Translations under genes and position numbers: made by a program | DNA from: Diphasiastrum complanatum | Taxonomy: Eukaryota > Streptophyta > Lycopodiopsida > Lycopodiales > Lycopodiaceae | Assembly (NCBI GenBank): GCA_029204225.1 | Contig: CM055092.1 | Location: forward strand, 44,948,087-45,012,086 | Reading direction: 5' to 3' | Length of the DNA: 64,000 bases | The notes under the pieces: model-generated | The model's input: the letters and a program-made list of their open reading frames with translations, nothing else | What the model was told of the DNA's origin: nothing | Databases searched by the model: none | In this document: positions 20,427-31,265 of the stretch, piece by piece | How the letters are laid out: every line of letters starts with the position of its first letter | Position numbering within the stretch: position 1 is the first letter of the stretch

Positions 20427-21133
20427 TGTTGGAAATTAAGCCCACAATTGCCTTCTTGGAATCATAACTTAGACAACCAATTTATTTGAAGAACGTCTAC
20501 AACGGACTTCCGCCTGATTTCCAGCAAAGGGTAACCAATCCCATTATAATGTTAAGTTCAGATGTTGAGTTTAATAACTTGAAGTCATTGAAGACTTGGC
20601 CATCTTCAAGAACTTTCACAAAACTTGCATTTAGAACAAGTCTGTAGATTTACATCATTTTTGAACAGTCTACAGAAAATACACTAAGTGTTGCAGTTCG
20701 TATTTTTTAGACTTTTCGAAAACTGCGACACTTACCTTCGATTTCTTCCATTTAATTATTTTTGAAGAATGCAACCTGTTCATAGTTCAATAGTTTAGCT
20801 ATGTTCAACACCTTCACCCCTTTTTCACATTTTCTCAAAAAATGCAAAGAGAGAGAAAATTCTAGAAGGTCTTCTATTTTTAAGGGTCAAACTGCTAAAG
20901 ACACCTTTGCCAACTTTTAAGGGCACCTTCAACTTGTTTTAAAGGGCACCTTCGGCTTTCCCGAAAAGAGCGAAAGAGTTGAATTGTTAAAGGGACCTTC
21001 ATCTTTTTAAGGGCACCTTCAACTTTCTAAGGGGACCTTATAATTTGTTTAAAAGCACCTTCGGCTTTTTTGCAAAGACTCAGAAAGGAGAGAAAAATAC
21101 TGAAGGTTATCTGTTTTGAACGAGGAACATTCC
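20427..21133 (+). repeat. 3' LTR of copia C1 (interrupted)
   Basis: Starts TGTTGGAAATTAAGCCCA straight after the polypurine tract. It contains a cluster of AAGGGCACCTTC-like words and is cut at 21134 by the LTR of element D. No terminal CA is seen and the rest of the LTR does not reappear after D, so D probably inserted with later deletion. Confidence 0.75.
20915..21075 (+). repeat. Short repeats in the C1 LTR (AAGGGCACCTTC words)
   Basis: Six or seven copies of AAGGGCACCTTCAAC or close variants, roughly every 20-40 bases, some followed by GGCTTT. Arrays like this in U3 often bind transcription factors; that role is inferred. Confidence 0.6.
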
Positions 21134-21787
21134 TGTGAAGTTTTTAGCATGTGTGAACTTCACCACACACCTTACAGGATCTTACTGAGGTGTTGTGATT
21201 GCACAAGATTGATCAGAGAACAATATACTTGAAAAATCTATGGCAAGAGCACAGTGGCATACATCTGACTGAAAAGTCTAACTTCTTACTATGAGAAATG
21301 AATGTCAGAAATAATTCTAAGTGCTCAATATGGGAGAAATAGGTTGCTCTCAGGTAGAGAGAGAAAATCAATGATGAAACACTCGGGTAGAGAGAGAATG
21401 AGTCCAAAACACCAAAATCTCATTATTTACAATATGGCAAAACATGCCAAGATTTTCCTACATGAAAGAGACTCGAATTCCTACAGTGGAGTTGCATGGA
21501 AAGTCCACTTAACTGAGTTAACTCAACTACTAATGATCCACATGTGTAACTGCATGCATGGATATTGCATGTACTACATGTCAACTCATAATATGGCCTA
21601 GACATGTGTAGATCACATAAACCACTTTGCATGTTGCATGCACTGATTGCATGTGGCTTGCATGCATATAGAAAGATATTGCATGCTATCTAAACTTTTG
21701 CATGTCATTAAATTTGAATCTACCTAACTCAAACTCGACCTATTCTAGAAGGTTATGTGCTCAGTTCACATACCTTTATGTACAACA
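21134..21787 (-). repeat. LTR of copia D (left copy, partial)
   Basis: Starts TGTGAAGTTTTTAGC, same as 28242-28440 which follows a primer site, so D lies on the minus strand and this is its 3' LTR. It is cut by the E LTR at 21788. Two TCAGGTAGAGAGAGAAA-type motifs at ~21348-21366 and 21382-21399 are shared with the family A LTR. Confidence 0.8.
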
Positions 21788-22440
21788 TGTAAAGAATTTT
21801 AGATCATTCAAGATCCAATCCATGTCCCTGATCTTTGGTTACAATAAGGAGCAAACCAACAATCCTGCCAATGTAGAAAAATCAGCATCTACATACAAAA
21901 TGAGATGCAAACTCTAAGAGATACTGATCAAACATGAACCAAAACATAAAATATGTTTGATGTCCGTACAATTATAGTACCTACTGTATTTCACACGTGT
22001 GGAACAGAAAATAGCAAAATATGAACATTCTACACACAAGATTGCAAGATATCATCAAGAGAGTGCACCAATGAGTAGTAGAACCCAAAGAGAACCATGT
22101 ATAATGATGAAATGAGAGAGAGAAGAGAGAAGATGTGTCTCTCCATGAGTTACATCCTTTTATAGAGTGTCCAAATCCTATTTGGCCACTCGGCATTCCC
22201 TCCAAAATGTAAACCCTACTATTTTTGGGTCTAGATTCAATGTACCCAAGGTTCAAATTTGAATCTCTCTCGAACTCAACTACCAACTTTCCCACACTTT
22301 CAAAAAGTATTTATTGAATGTATTTTGAACTAATATAACTTCAAAAAGTTAATCTTTAAGTCTAAAATGAGTTTTGGCCTCTTATTGACAATTTACCAAA
22401 ATATGACTAAACTAGACTAAACTAGTTGAAATCTCTCACA
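21788..22440 (-). repeat. 3' LTR of copia E
   Basis: Begins TGTAAAGAATTTTAG and ends CTCTCACA. The other copy begins TGTGAAGGATTTTAG at 26408. It carries a TTTCACACGTGTGGAA palindrome near 21989-22004. Confidence 0.85.
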
Positions 22441-22451
22441 CTCCCTCTTCA
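22441..22451 (-). other. Polypurine tract of copia E
   Basis: On the minus strand GAAGAGGGAG precedes the LTR, identical to the tract of B. Confidence 0.8.
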
Positions 22452-23044
22452 ACTAGTTTTGGCATAGTTTTGACAATAGAACTTTGATCCAACTTTAGAA
22501 TGATCTCCATCCTAAGTATAGATCTCCTTTCTTAGGTTCTAAAATATCTTTCATAATTGATATAGAGAATAGTGTACAAATTGGATGCTTCACTATTTCT
22601 TACATCAATTTTACACATCAAAATATAACTAGAACATGAAGAACCAAGTAGAATGTGAATGAAATGATTCCTTCATGTTTCAAAATTTTAACTCTCTGTA
22701 AAATTACAGCAACCAAACAATAAATGTGAGTGATGACCATTTGCTTGCTTGTCTCCTCCGACTTTGTCCTTTCATGATACGTCTCCACCATAAAACTCCA
22801 TGAATAAGCCTCCATCTCTATCTTGCCACAAGATGTCATCAACACTTGATGACTTGGAAATGAATGAGTGACATAATAAACCTCCATTATCTTCATTTCC
22901 ATCAGCAAAACCATCCAAGAATGTTAGTACAACTCCAACAATAAGATATTGCAAGACAATGTAGCTAGTTTGTCCATATCTTGACAATTTGCACACATTC
23001 ACATGAAATAGCTCAAACATGAGATAGAACAAGTAAAGTAAACT
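22452..23044 (-). pseudogene. Faint RNase H-like remnant and 3' end of E
   Basis: The frame at 22772-23032 contains LDGFADGNEDNGGLL and KSSSVDDILW, weakly like the copia RNase H block GFSDSDFAGDQMDRKS. The match is too weak to be sure. Nothing else recognisable before the polypurine tract. Confidence 0.3.
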
Positions 23045-24682
23045 TTAACAACACTTACTTGATGCTCCTTTGACATTACTTGAGTCCTCAATACTCTGCA
23101 AAAACATATCCATAACATCTTTGCCAAATACCTCTCCTTTGATGCTCTTGACTAGCTTCAAATTGCCAAATTCTTTTTTGTCTTCTTGAAGCCCTTTGAG
23201 ACCAACCTCTTGATCTTCCTCTTGACCATCAAAGTCATTGAAAAAACTTTGTTTTCTAGATCCATTACTTGTTTTTCCAGTATGAAAACCATGAGAACCA
23301 ATATCCACTTGCATAGCATCATCTACACAAGAAGATTCTCCAAAACATGTGAGTAAGGAAAAATGAGTCGCTTCCACTTGCTTACCTTTCTCTTGATCAT
23401 CAAAGATATCAAGGACATAAATATTGTCAGACCTAAACCTCTGGAAATACTCCTTGTCAAACATATGATCTAGATCCAACAAGATCTCATCAATGCTTGA
23501 TCTCAAATTTCCACAAAGGTTAGTGAAAACAATGTCACCAATGTCACCATCATAAATCAAAAGATAGATTTCAAACTTTCCATCCAACATGAAGTAGAGT
23601 AGGTGAAGATGAGTATCAAACATAATAAATCCAGCTCTCTTGATTCCATAACAAACATCAATAAGCTCACCAATGAGATCTCCCTTGCCTTGAGGAAATT
23701 GCCTCTCGATTTGCTCCATGTAGTCTTCTCCAACCAACCTTTTGCCATCTTGATCATGAGTGATCAATTCACAATCATATAATTCTTTATGTTGATGAAG
23801 AGATGTGAGATCCATGCCTTGGATCTTCCCAAGAACCAATCTTCCATTGCTCTTTCCTTCATAAGACTCCCTCTTAATGATTGCATCATAAGAAGTAGAA
23901 ACCTCAAAATCATTAGAAGCCATGAAAAAAATGATTAGTACCTTCAACATAAGGATGATTGAAGTACTCTTTTTTTTCAAACAAGAACTTCTACTCAATG
24001 TTTTAGGTAATAACTCATATGATAATGATTCTCCCTCACTATCATTCACAATGACATCATTCAAAGTACATCCTACTTTGAACTCTTCATATACTTCTCT
24101 TCTTCTTGACTTGTGACTATCTTCCTCACCAAGTCTCTTGATAGAACCATTTGTTCTACTCTCTTTATGAAGACATGTGACTCCACTTGCTGGAAAAATG
24201 AATTTCTTGGAATCATAACAAAATAATGTAGAAGAACCACCTCCTTTATGCATGCACCTAGCAACATCCTTTTCCATATGATCAAAGAAATCATTAACAA
24301 CAATCTTTTCCAAGGAAGAACCTTCACCTCCATGGTTGAAGTTAGCTCTTTCCTTACCTTTTGCATGCTTGCACTTGCCATGAAGAACCATTGAAACACC
24401 ATCATTATCCTCAAGACTAACCAAGTTAGCACAAAGATGAACATCTCCAAGAAGATTAGATCTTGATCTAGATCTAGCATAAGGAATCTTTTCAGACTTT
24501 GCATAAGATCCACCAATATTATTGATGCTAAAAGGTAACTTTGGAAAGTTGAGACCAATATCTTTTTCCATTCCATCCTTTTTGTTAGCCATAAAAAAAG
24601 CATCAAGCTTGAAAAGTCTACCTTGTCTATTGCCCCTAGCAACTGATTTCTTCCTTTGTAATGAAACAAGCATCACCACCAA
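23045..24682 (-). CDS. Long open pol-like frame of E without catalytic residues
   Basis: 545 codons with no stop. Vestiges of B Pol are visible: GRLFKLDAFFMANKKDG (pre-integrase), YAKSEKIPYARSRSRS (finger end), KIQGMD, EDYMEQIER, CYGIKRA, and LLYFMLDGKFEIYLLIYDGD, where YVDD of reverse transcriptase has become YDGD. EKGKQV followed by SLLTCFGESSC, which in B comes before reverse transcriptase, here comes after it, so the blocks are permuted. The HHCC finger, the DDE residues and RNase H are missing. The middle part (about residues 75-260) is rich in Lys, Ser and Asp and I do not recognise it. It follows gag and protease by a frameshift at ~24660. It cannot be a polymerase or integrase. Why it stays open is unclear. 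Confidence 0.65.
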   Translation of the reverse strand: MVVMLVSLQRKKSVARGNRQGRLFKLDAFFMANKKDGMEKDIGLNFPKLPFSINNIGGSYAKSEKIPYARSRSRSNLLGDVHLCANLVSLEDNDGVSMVLHGKCKHAKGKERANFNHGGEGSSLEKIVVNDFFDHMEKDVARCMHKGGGSSTLFCYDSKKFIFPASGVTCLHKESRTNGSIKRLGEEDSHKSRRREVYEEFKVGCTLNDVIVNDSEGESLSYELLPKTLSRSSCLKKKSTSIILMLKVLIIFFMASNDFEVSTSYDAIIKRESYEGKSNGRLVLGKIQGMDLTSLHQHKELYDCELITHDQDGKRLVGEDYMEQIERQFPQGKGDLIGELIDVCYGIKRAGFIMFDTHLHLLYFMLDGKFEIYLLIYDGDIGDIVFTNLCGNLRSSIDEILLDLDHMFDKEYFQRFRSDNIYVLDIFDDQEKGKQVEATHFSLLTCFGESSCVDDAMQVDIGSHGFHTGKTSNGSRKQSFFNDFDGQEEDQEVGLKGLQEDKKEFGNLKLVKSIKGEVFGKDVMDMFLQSIEDSSNVKGASSKCC

Positions 24683-24989
24683 ACTTTATCGTGTATCCTT
24701 TCTCTATCATTTTACCAGCACTTAACAAATTCTTTGAAAGTGAAGGAATGTAAAGAACACCATCAAGTCTTGCTTTCCTATTAGTAGAGAGACAAATAGG
24801 AATTGAACCAATACCTTCAATCACACACTCACCACCATTGGCCATGTGAATTGCTTTCTTGGCTCCATCATAAGTGACCAAAGAAGTAAAGAACTCCTTG
24901 TAACTAGTCATGTGTGAACTAGCTCCACTATCAATCCACCATGAGTCTTTGTCACCTTCACTTGATATTGGACTTGAAGAACACATCAA
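24640..24989 (-). pseudogene. Protease region of copia E
   Basis: WWIDSGASSHMTSYKEFF (24.9 kb) is the DSG active site of the copia protease. The following LYIPSLSKNLLSAGKMIEKG is the conserved block after it. The frame ends at KEEISC and must shift to reach the 545-codon frame, with which it overlaps by ~45 bases. It also sits one frame off the gag frame to its right. Confidence 0.8.
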
Positions 24990-25855
24990 AGAGAATCACC
25001 ACCACCTAGATCCTCATCATTAGTAATAAAGTTGATTTGCTTGCTACCTTCATCTCTTTGCTTCTTGAAACATTCATTTGCAAAATTCTCTTTGATTCCA
25101 CAATAAAAGCATTTCAGCTTTGACTTATCTTTCTTTTTGCCAAAAGAGGTAGTCTCACCTTGATCTTGCCCTTTTGAACACTTGCCTTTGCTTTTGACCT
25201 TGAACTTGCCTTTGATGAACGTAGCCTCCTCTTCATATTGAGATGTCGATGTAGATCCACCTCCTCTTGATTGAAGCCTATACTCCTCATTCACCAAGAT
25301 CTCTTGCAAGTCCACCATACTTGGCGAATTCTTTTAAATAGCAAAACTTTGAACAAGATTAGCATGATCATCCAACAAGCCATTAAGTATTACTTGAACA
25401 AGTTCTACCTCCTTAATGCTTTCATCAATACATGCTAAGTCATCATTGAATGCTTTAACCCTCAAAACAAAAGCATGATTACTCTCTTCCTTCTTTTGCA
25501 AACTTTGAAAGATTTGCCTTCTAAGAGTAAGCACTCTTGATGTAGACTTGGATTCATAAAGCTTCTTCAAAGCTTCCCAAGCCTCCAAAGATGACATGCA
25601 CTTACCAACTTCCTTGAGAAGTTCATTGGTAACATTCATCTTTATCATGTGTAGAGCTTTCTTTGCTCTCTTGTCATACCTCACTTGATCTTGAGGTGCT
25701 TGAGGTCTCTCCTCCACACCTGCAACAATCTTCATCAACTCATTCATCTCCAATAAGGACTCCATCCTCACCTTCCAAGTAGAATAGTTGATTGAAGTAA
25801 GCCTATCATTGCCTTCCAACATGAATCCACCACTTGTAGCCATGTTGCAATGACC
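24990..25855 (-). pseudogene. Gag of copia E
   Basis: A UBN2-type Gag starting MATSGGFMLEGNDRLTSINY, very close to B Gag throughout. One stop at ~25334 (after NLVQSFAI) splits it. Downstream is the linker KGKFKVKSKGKCSKGQDQ and a knuckle CFYCGIKENFANECFKK, in which the H of CX2CX4HX4C is N, so zinc binding is doubtful. Gag is the only part of E retained nearly full length. Confidence 0.88.
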
Positions 25856-26395
25856 TGATTTTCTTATTTCAACCTGTTCCAATGCACAAATCATTCTCTT
25901 GAATTTCAACAAATGAACTCAAGAAAAAATCACAAAGATATGGAACCTCTCAAATCTCTTCTAGCACTTCTAACTAGACAATCAACACATAGAATAGTGA
26001 GATCTTGATCAACCTATGATCTATTTTCAATCTATTGATTCTTGCCACTTCCTAAGATTGAAACACTCTCAAATGAGGTTCAGTAACCTCACAAACTAGA
26101 GATCCAATCAAAATTAGGGTTTTGACAAAATCACAAAAAAATGAATATCTCAAATTCTACATGCACTTTCTAGAAACTTGATATATCTTCTTGTAGACTC
26201 CAATGAGACCTTCCTAATGCACCAAATATCATCTAAATCCAGTAAACCAAGTGTGAAATCAGAATTTATCAAGTATATAACACATGCAAAAATGCTGATT
26301 TTTGAGTATAAATCAATCTAGCATGCTCTAGCATTGGTAACTCCTCCAAATCCTTGCTAGAGATGGCCGATCCTTTCGTAACCTAAAACACAATA

Positions 26396-26407
26396 GCTCT
26401 GATACCA
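26396..26407 (-). other. Primer binding site of copia E
   Basis: TGGTATCAGAGC on the minus strand next to the LTR start at 26408. A ~490-base leader (25913-26395) lies between it and gag. Confidence 0.88.
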
Positions 26408-26505
26408 TGTGAAGGATTTTAGATCATTCAAAGTCCAATCCATGTCCCTGATCTTTGGTTACAATAAGGAGAAAACCAACAATCCTGCCATTGTAGAATA
26501 ATGAT
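26408..26505 (-). repeat. 5' LTR of copia E, truncated
   Basis: First ~98 bases match 21788-21885. The match ends in the middle of GCCATTGTAGAA and passes directly into the protease of D. About 550 bases of LTR are missing. Confidence 0.85.
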
Positions 26506-27563
26506 CTTTTTGCACCTAGATATGGCATAAGACTAGTGAAAGAGTTTCTAGAACTAGACATATGGGAACTGGCCCCACTATCTATCCACCAGACTTCTTC
26601 AATCTTAAAAAGAAAAGATGAAAAAGTAGACATCATTAATGAATCCTCTCTTTCACTCTCAACACCCTCACACTCATTCTCATTAGTAAGATTAGATTGC
26701 TTAGATTGGTTCTTCTTGTTGAAACAGTTTGATGCATAGTGTCATTTCTTGCCACAGAAAAAACACTTGATCTTTGACAACTTCTTCTTGCCACTGGATG
26801 TTGCAACTTGTGAGGACTGATCCTCACCACCTTCTTTGGATTTGTCCTTCTTGAAGTGTTGTTGTCCTTTGCCCTTGCCTCTTGACTTGTCTTTGATGAA
26901 GAGTGCTTTGTCATCTCCACCATCTGTCAATGAAAGTTTGTTGATCCTCAGCATCTTGTTCTCTTGCTTGCTTTCTTCAGCAATGAGAACACCTTGCAGT
27001 GTCTCCAAGGATGGAAGATCCTCCCTGACAACATAAGTCTACACAATATTGTCATACTCATATCTAAGTCCATTAAGGACTATTTGAACAAGTTCATTGT
27101 TCTTAAGAGCATCTCCAATACCAGCTAACTCTTGATGAAGATCCTTTACTCTCATTACATATGATGAAGCACTCTCATCTACTCTTTGATAACTTAGAAA
27201 GATTTGGTTTCTAAGTGTAAACAATCTAGAAGTATTCTTGATTTCATAGATTGTTTTTAGAGTATCCCAAGCCTCCTTAGCAATGGTGCATGTATTGATC
27301 TCTCTTAACACTTCATTGGTTACATTCATTTTTACGAAATGAAGGGCAATTCTGGTTCTTTTGTGAAATGCTGCAGCTTCATTAGGTGCTACAGGTTCTT
27401 CTTCAGCTCCACTCACAATGTCCATTACATCTTGAAGAATCAATAATGATTCCATTCTAATCTTCCACATTGCATAATTGGAAGATGTTAATCTCTCACT
27501 GTGCTCCAAAAACTGTGAACCAGATAAAGACATCTTCTCTATGAGAAATTCTAGTAATGACAA
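26506..27563 (-). pseudogene. Gag and protease start of copia D
   Basis: UBN2-type Gag (HSERLTSSNYAMWKIRMES) starting near 27530, with a stop at ~27039, then ETLQGVLIAEESKQENKMLR and a knuckle KCFFCGKK followed by a stop where Gly should be and HYASNCFNKK. Then WWIDSGASSHMSSSRNSF (protease DSG) and LGAKRS, where the sequence breaks into the E LTR. It belongs to the same branch as A and F. The rest of D pol is missing. Confidence 0.85.
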
Positions 27564-28241
27564 AGGTGGAGTTGAAAGATGTTGCTTGCTATCTCAACCT
27601 AGGATCTAACACTAATGATGTTGATCCAACCTACGAAATCTAGCAACAGATTGTGAGATCTTGCTTCAATCAGAGAAATGAAGCACATGCAAGTAAGAAG
27701 TCTATCTCTCCCACGAGTTTCAAAGGGCTGAAAAACTCTCTTGGAACTTTCTTTCAACTCAGACACAATAATTTGTGTGAAATGAAAAGTCTAAGACCTT
27801 AGAATACTCACTTCTATCCAATTCTACTTGATTGACAGTGAAAATTGATGAAAAGAACTGATGTGTGCTCACTTTGGCATATCCCAGGAGTTGATTGATT
27901 GTCTAAAACTCTTCTAAAAACAAATCAACACGATTTAGAAACTCGAGCAACACATTCTACTCTTCAATACCTATCCAACAAGTTATAGAACATCAAATTT
28001 AGATCAATCCTTGAGAAGTAGCACTCAATTAATGAGGGCTGATTTCACATGTGTGAGCTCTCTGTCCATACCGGAATCTGCTGGAGCAGATGAGACTCAT
28101 TTTGATCCACTTATGATCCACAGATAGCCTGTTTCTCAGCAAGTTTGGATCCCTCTCCCAAGTCCGAGTTTCTGCAAGCAAAAGCACTGTTGTTCTGATG
28201 TATATACCCTCATCTCTTCAAAGCATGAAGCTCTGATACCA
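27564..28241 (-). other. Leader and primer binding site of copia D
   Basis: TGGTATCAGAGCTTC on the minus strand (28227-28241) next to the LTR. The leader has no gene; it contains a TTTCACATGTGTGAG palindrome near 28044. Confidence 0.8.
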
Positions 28242-28440
28242 TGTGAAGTTTTTAGCATGTGTGAACTTCACCACACACCTTACAAGATCTTACTAAGGTG
28301 TTGTGATTGCACAAGATTGATCAGAGAACAATATACTTGAAAAATCTATAACAAGAGCACAATGACATACATCTGATTGAAAAGTCTAACTTCTTACTAT
28401 GAGAAATGAATGTCAGAAATAATTCTAAGTGCTCAATATG
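28242..28440 (-). repeat. 5' LTR of copia D, truncated
   Basis: Same as 21134-21333. The match ends at CAATATGG and gypsy integrase sequence starts in the next bases. Confidence 0.85.
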
Positions 28441-29412
28441 GAAAAAACAGGCTACATTTGCTATCATCAAAACATGTGATGTTTGCGAGCCAAAAAAAAC
28501 TACAAAAGCAGACTTCACACCGCTCACCCCTATTATAGAAGAGAAAGCCTTCCATAAGTGGGGTATAGACTTTGTTGGACCCATCAGTCTAGCAGCCAAA
28601 AATACTTTGGCACGCTATATCTTGATCGCAACCAATTACACCACCAAGTGGGTAGAAGCACGTGCAACAAAAGACGCCAATGCGAAGACCGTAGCGTGTT
28701 CTCTTTATGAAAATATTATTACGCATTTTGACTGTCCAATCAAGCTCGTTAGTGACAGAGGCACACACTTCTTAAATGAAGTGATCGATAATCTCCTACG
28801 CCATTACCTTGTTATCCACCGCAAAAGTACCTCGTACTATCCCAGATGTAATGGCCAGACAGAATCCACAAACAAGACCATTTGTAAGACCCTAACCAAG
28901 ATAGTTGAAACGAGTAGATTAGATTAGGAAACCAAGCTGTTCTCTACTATTTGGGCATACCCATACCACACAACTCCCAAGAAGGCCACTGATGGATTAC
29001 TCCCTTCCATCTCATATATGGTCAAGAGGCAATAATGCCTATTGAATTCCTAGTACCTTCCTTGCGAGTCATGCAAGCTTTTTCCACCGATCTATGTGAG
29101 AAAGTTGCAATTGAACAAGAAGTGCAAAACATGCTATGTACGTTAGCCCAATTGTGTGAGACTCGACTCATATTGTATCACGCACAATTAGTTAACAAAC
29201 TTCGACAAAAAGCCTGGCATGATCGTCGTCACCTGCACAATAAAGACTTACACTTAGGTGATCAGGTGCTTCTCTACACATCTAAGAAGCACCCAAGAAA
29301 AAGCGAAGGACCATATGTTATCAATACAATCTTCCCTAATGGCCAGTTAGAAACACTTGACAGAGTACTTTTCGACACTATCATAAATGGAGGTCGTCTA
29401 TGGCGCTACTAA
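28441..29412 (+). pseudogene. Ty3/gypsy integrase remnant
   Basis: Plus strand: the end of the zinc finger (KTCDVCEPKK), then the core with WGIDFVGPI (first Asp), LVSDRGTHFLNE (second Asp) and GQTESTNKTI (Glu). A stop follows at ~28926 and a frame change near 29030. The C-terminal part is RQKAWHDRRHLH, LGDQVLLYTSK and GPYVINTIFPNGQLETLD. The DDE triad is intact, but the gene lacks everything upstream and is broken in the middle. It abuts the D LTR on its left. Confidence 0.88.
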
Positions 29413-29822
29413 GAAGAGTTGTTTTTTGTTGACCCAATATAACTCGATCACTATTATATATATTTATGCTCAATTTTTAATGATTGTTTTAATTTTATTT
29501 TCTGATTTAGTTTTTATTTTTATTTATGATGACAACTTATTTTTATGTTTTTTGTCTGCCTATGTTTGTACTTACTGTGTTCTTATTCTCCATAAGTTTT
29601 TTTCTCATGATTATCTATTTAGATTCACAGGGAGTGTTATAGGTCAATAATTGATGGTCTAGTTCACATAGATAAATTTTATAACATTTTAGATCCAGTT
29701 CACTTCTGCAATTATGATATCTCAGATTTTTCACCCATAGCACAAATCTCGTAAATGAGATAATTCATCATTCTAAGGACTTCTATTTTGAGACACTATC
29801 ACTTTATGAGGTTCTACAACAC
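29413..29822. other. Gypsy 3' flank, no gene
   Basis: Very T-rich. ACAGGGAG|TGTTATAGG near 29627-29640 could be a polypurine tract and LTR start of the gypsy remnant; no second copy is available to confirm. Confidence 0.3.
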
Positions 29823-29941
29823 CATCATTGAGATAGACAAACCAACGGGGTTGGCTCGGTTGGTTAGCTTGACATCCAAAGTTTCTTTGGTCTCAAGTTC
29901 GAGCTTTCCCTTGAAAACCAAGAAGCATCATTGAGATAGAC
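29823..29941 (+). repeat. Short tRNA-like SINE monomer with 16-bp target duplication
   Basis: An 87-bp body (29839-29925) is flanked by perfect 16-bp direct repeats (catcattgagatagac, 29823-29838 and 29926-29941). A box TGGCTCGGTTGG and B box AGTTCGAGCTT are on the plus strand. The body matches the dimer at 4238-4423, ends in AAGAAG and has no poly(A). Clean duplications show insertion by a target-primed retroposition process. Confidence 0.82.
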
Positions 29942-29974
29942 TACTCAATAGACACTTGGTTGGCATCTCGACCG

Positions 29975-30072
29975 AGTCCTCTGGTTGTGTGTGATCTCTC
30001 TTTATTGTTTATCTGTTTGATGATAGATTGCTTGCAAATTAGCTAACTATATTGCCAGTAAGATCCCTGACA
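29975..30072 (+). repeat. 5' LTR of copia G (3' part only)
   Basis: GTGATCTCTCTTTATTGTT to CCTGACA matches the end of the LTR at 33797-34137. The start of this LTR is lost or diverged beyond ~29975. Confidence 0.75.
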
Positions 30073-31260
30073 TGGTATCAGAGCCTGGGAGTGGAGCAGT
30101 TCGGTGTTAACTAGAAGCCGAATTTTGGAAAAATTCGAAGAACCATTTACGGTTAGTCAAGCAGGCAATCATTTGCAGAGCAGTTTGAAGTAATAGGGTG
30201 ACCTTAGAGCATGCTATTTGGTCAGCCATGAAGCACTCAGAGTGCAGTTGTCTATCTTCTCAACTATGGAAGTTTCGTCATCTAGGGTGTTAAGAGAGAA
30301 AGTTGTTGATTTCTCACAGTAGAAAACCAATTTTGGAGCTGTAAACTATTGACAGTGGGCGCCCTAGAGTTTTTAAGAAGATGCTACAAGGTTATAACAA
30401 GTCGTGGAGCAGGGATTGCATTAAGTTGTGAAGATCAGGCAATTGCAGGTAGCCAAGGGTTTCAAGCTATACATGCTTGGATCTTTCCCTGTAGAAGCAT
30501 ATTTTTGAAATTGAAAAAGGGTGCAGGTGGGCGATTTAGAGGTCCAAATCCGCTGTCAAAGAGCTGTGACCAGCCACGAAAGAGTGTAGATGCAGGCTCG
30601 ATTTACAGCTAGGCTCTTCTGGTTGTTCAGCATAGTCGGAAAACCAGAGGAGAGAGATGGAGAGGGTCACGACGGACAGGTCGCGTGCGCCTAGAGGAGA
30701 GAAACATTTTGTGTATGGAGGGTCTAGCGGCCAGGGGAGCGTGGATCAGTGCCCACATCACTTGCAGACCATCGGATCAAAGCTTTAGAGGATAGACGGC
30801 TGAGATTGGCCTCTCAAGGAGCAACGTGGGCCATTGGATCTCATCCAACGATGAAGATTGACTTGAAAGGTGCCCTGAAGAAGGCCTTAAGAAATTGAAG
30901 GGTCTTTTACACTTCAACTTCTTTAAAAATCTTCAATGTGAAATTGGAGTTGGGTCCCCAGATTCATGAAGTTTGAAGTTGTTTCATTGTGAAGAAACAG
31001 TGCATTTTCTATAATGGCACATATCTTTTAGCTCATTTCTCCATTTAAGGTCGTCCAAAAGCCAAAATCCTCCAAATTAAGGGCAGGAAAAAGATTGTAC
31101 CCTGCAAGTACGGTACATGAAAATAGAGGAATTGCCGTGGAGAAAGTGTTCGAAGTGCACTAAAAGTCTTTTCACCATTCTAGTGGGCAAGTAGTTGGGA
31201 GTTGTGACGAAGGGCATTTTGGAGGACGACACTGATTTGGCTTCCGATTTGGCGAAAAAG
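30073..31260 (+). other. Primer site and leader of copia G, gag missing
   Basis: TGGTATCAGAGCCTGGGAG (30073-30091) is the tRNA-Met site. The following 1.2 kb has no recognisable gag. A hairpin with stem GTACC/GGTAC (31097-31101, 31112-31116) and a GTAC in the loop is conserved in the related leader at 62448-62466. Confidence 0.65.
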
Positions 31261-31265
31261 CGCAT

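Larger units (their letters stand above)
21788..26505 (-). mobile_element. Non-autonomous copia E
   Basis: 3' LTR 21788-22440, polypurine tract, pol-like frame, gag, leader, tRNA-Met primer site (26396-26407) and the first ~98 bases of the 5' LTR (from 26408). Gag is close to B Gag, and LTR length (653 bp) and polypurine tract also match B. The pol region is shorter, permuted and without active sites. The 5' LTR is cut at ~26505 and joined to the D protease. Confidence 0.85.

Noticed and set aside
30349-30612. 87-codon frame in the G leader as gag
   Set aside because: No Gag domain, zinc knuckle or similarity to other Gag proteins in the window; the leader of the related element at 62 kb does not keep it.
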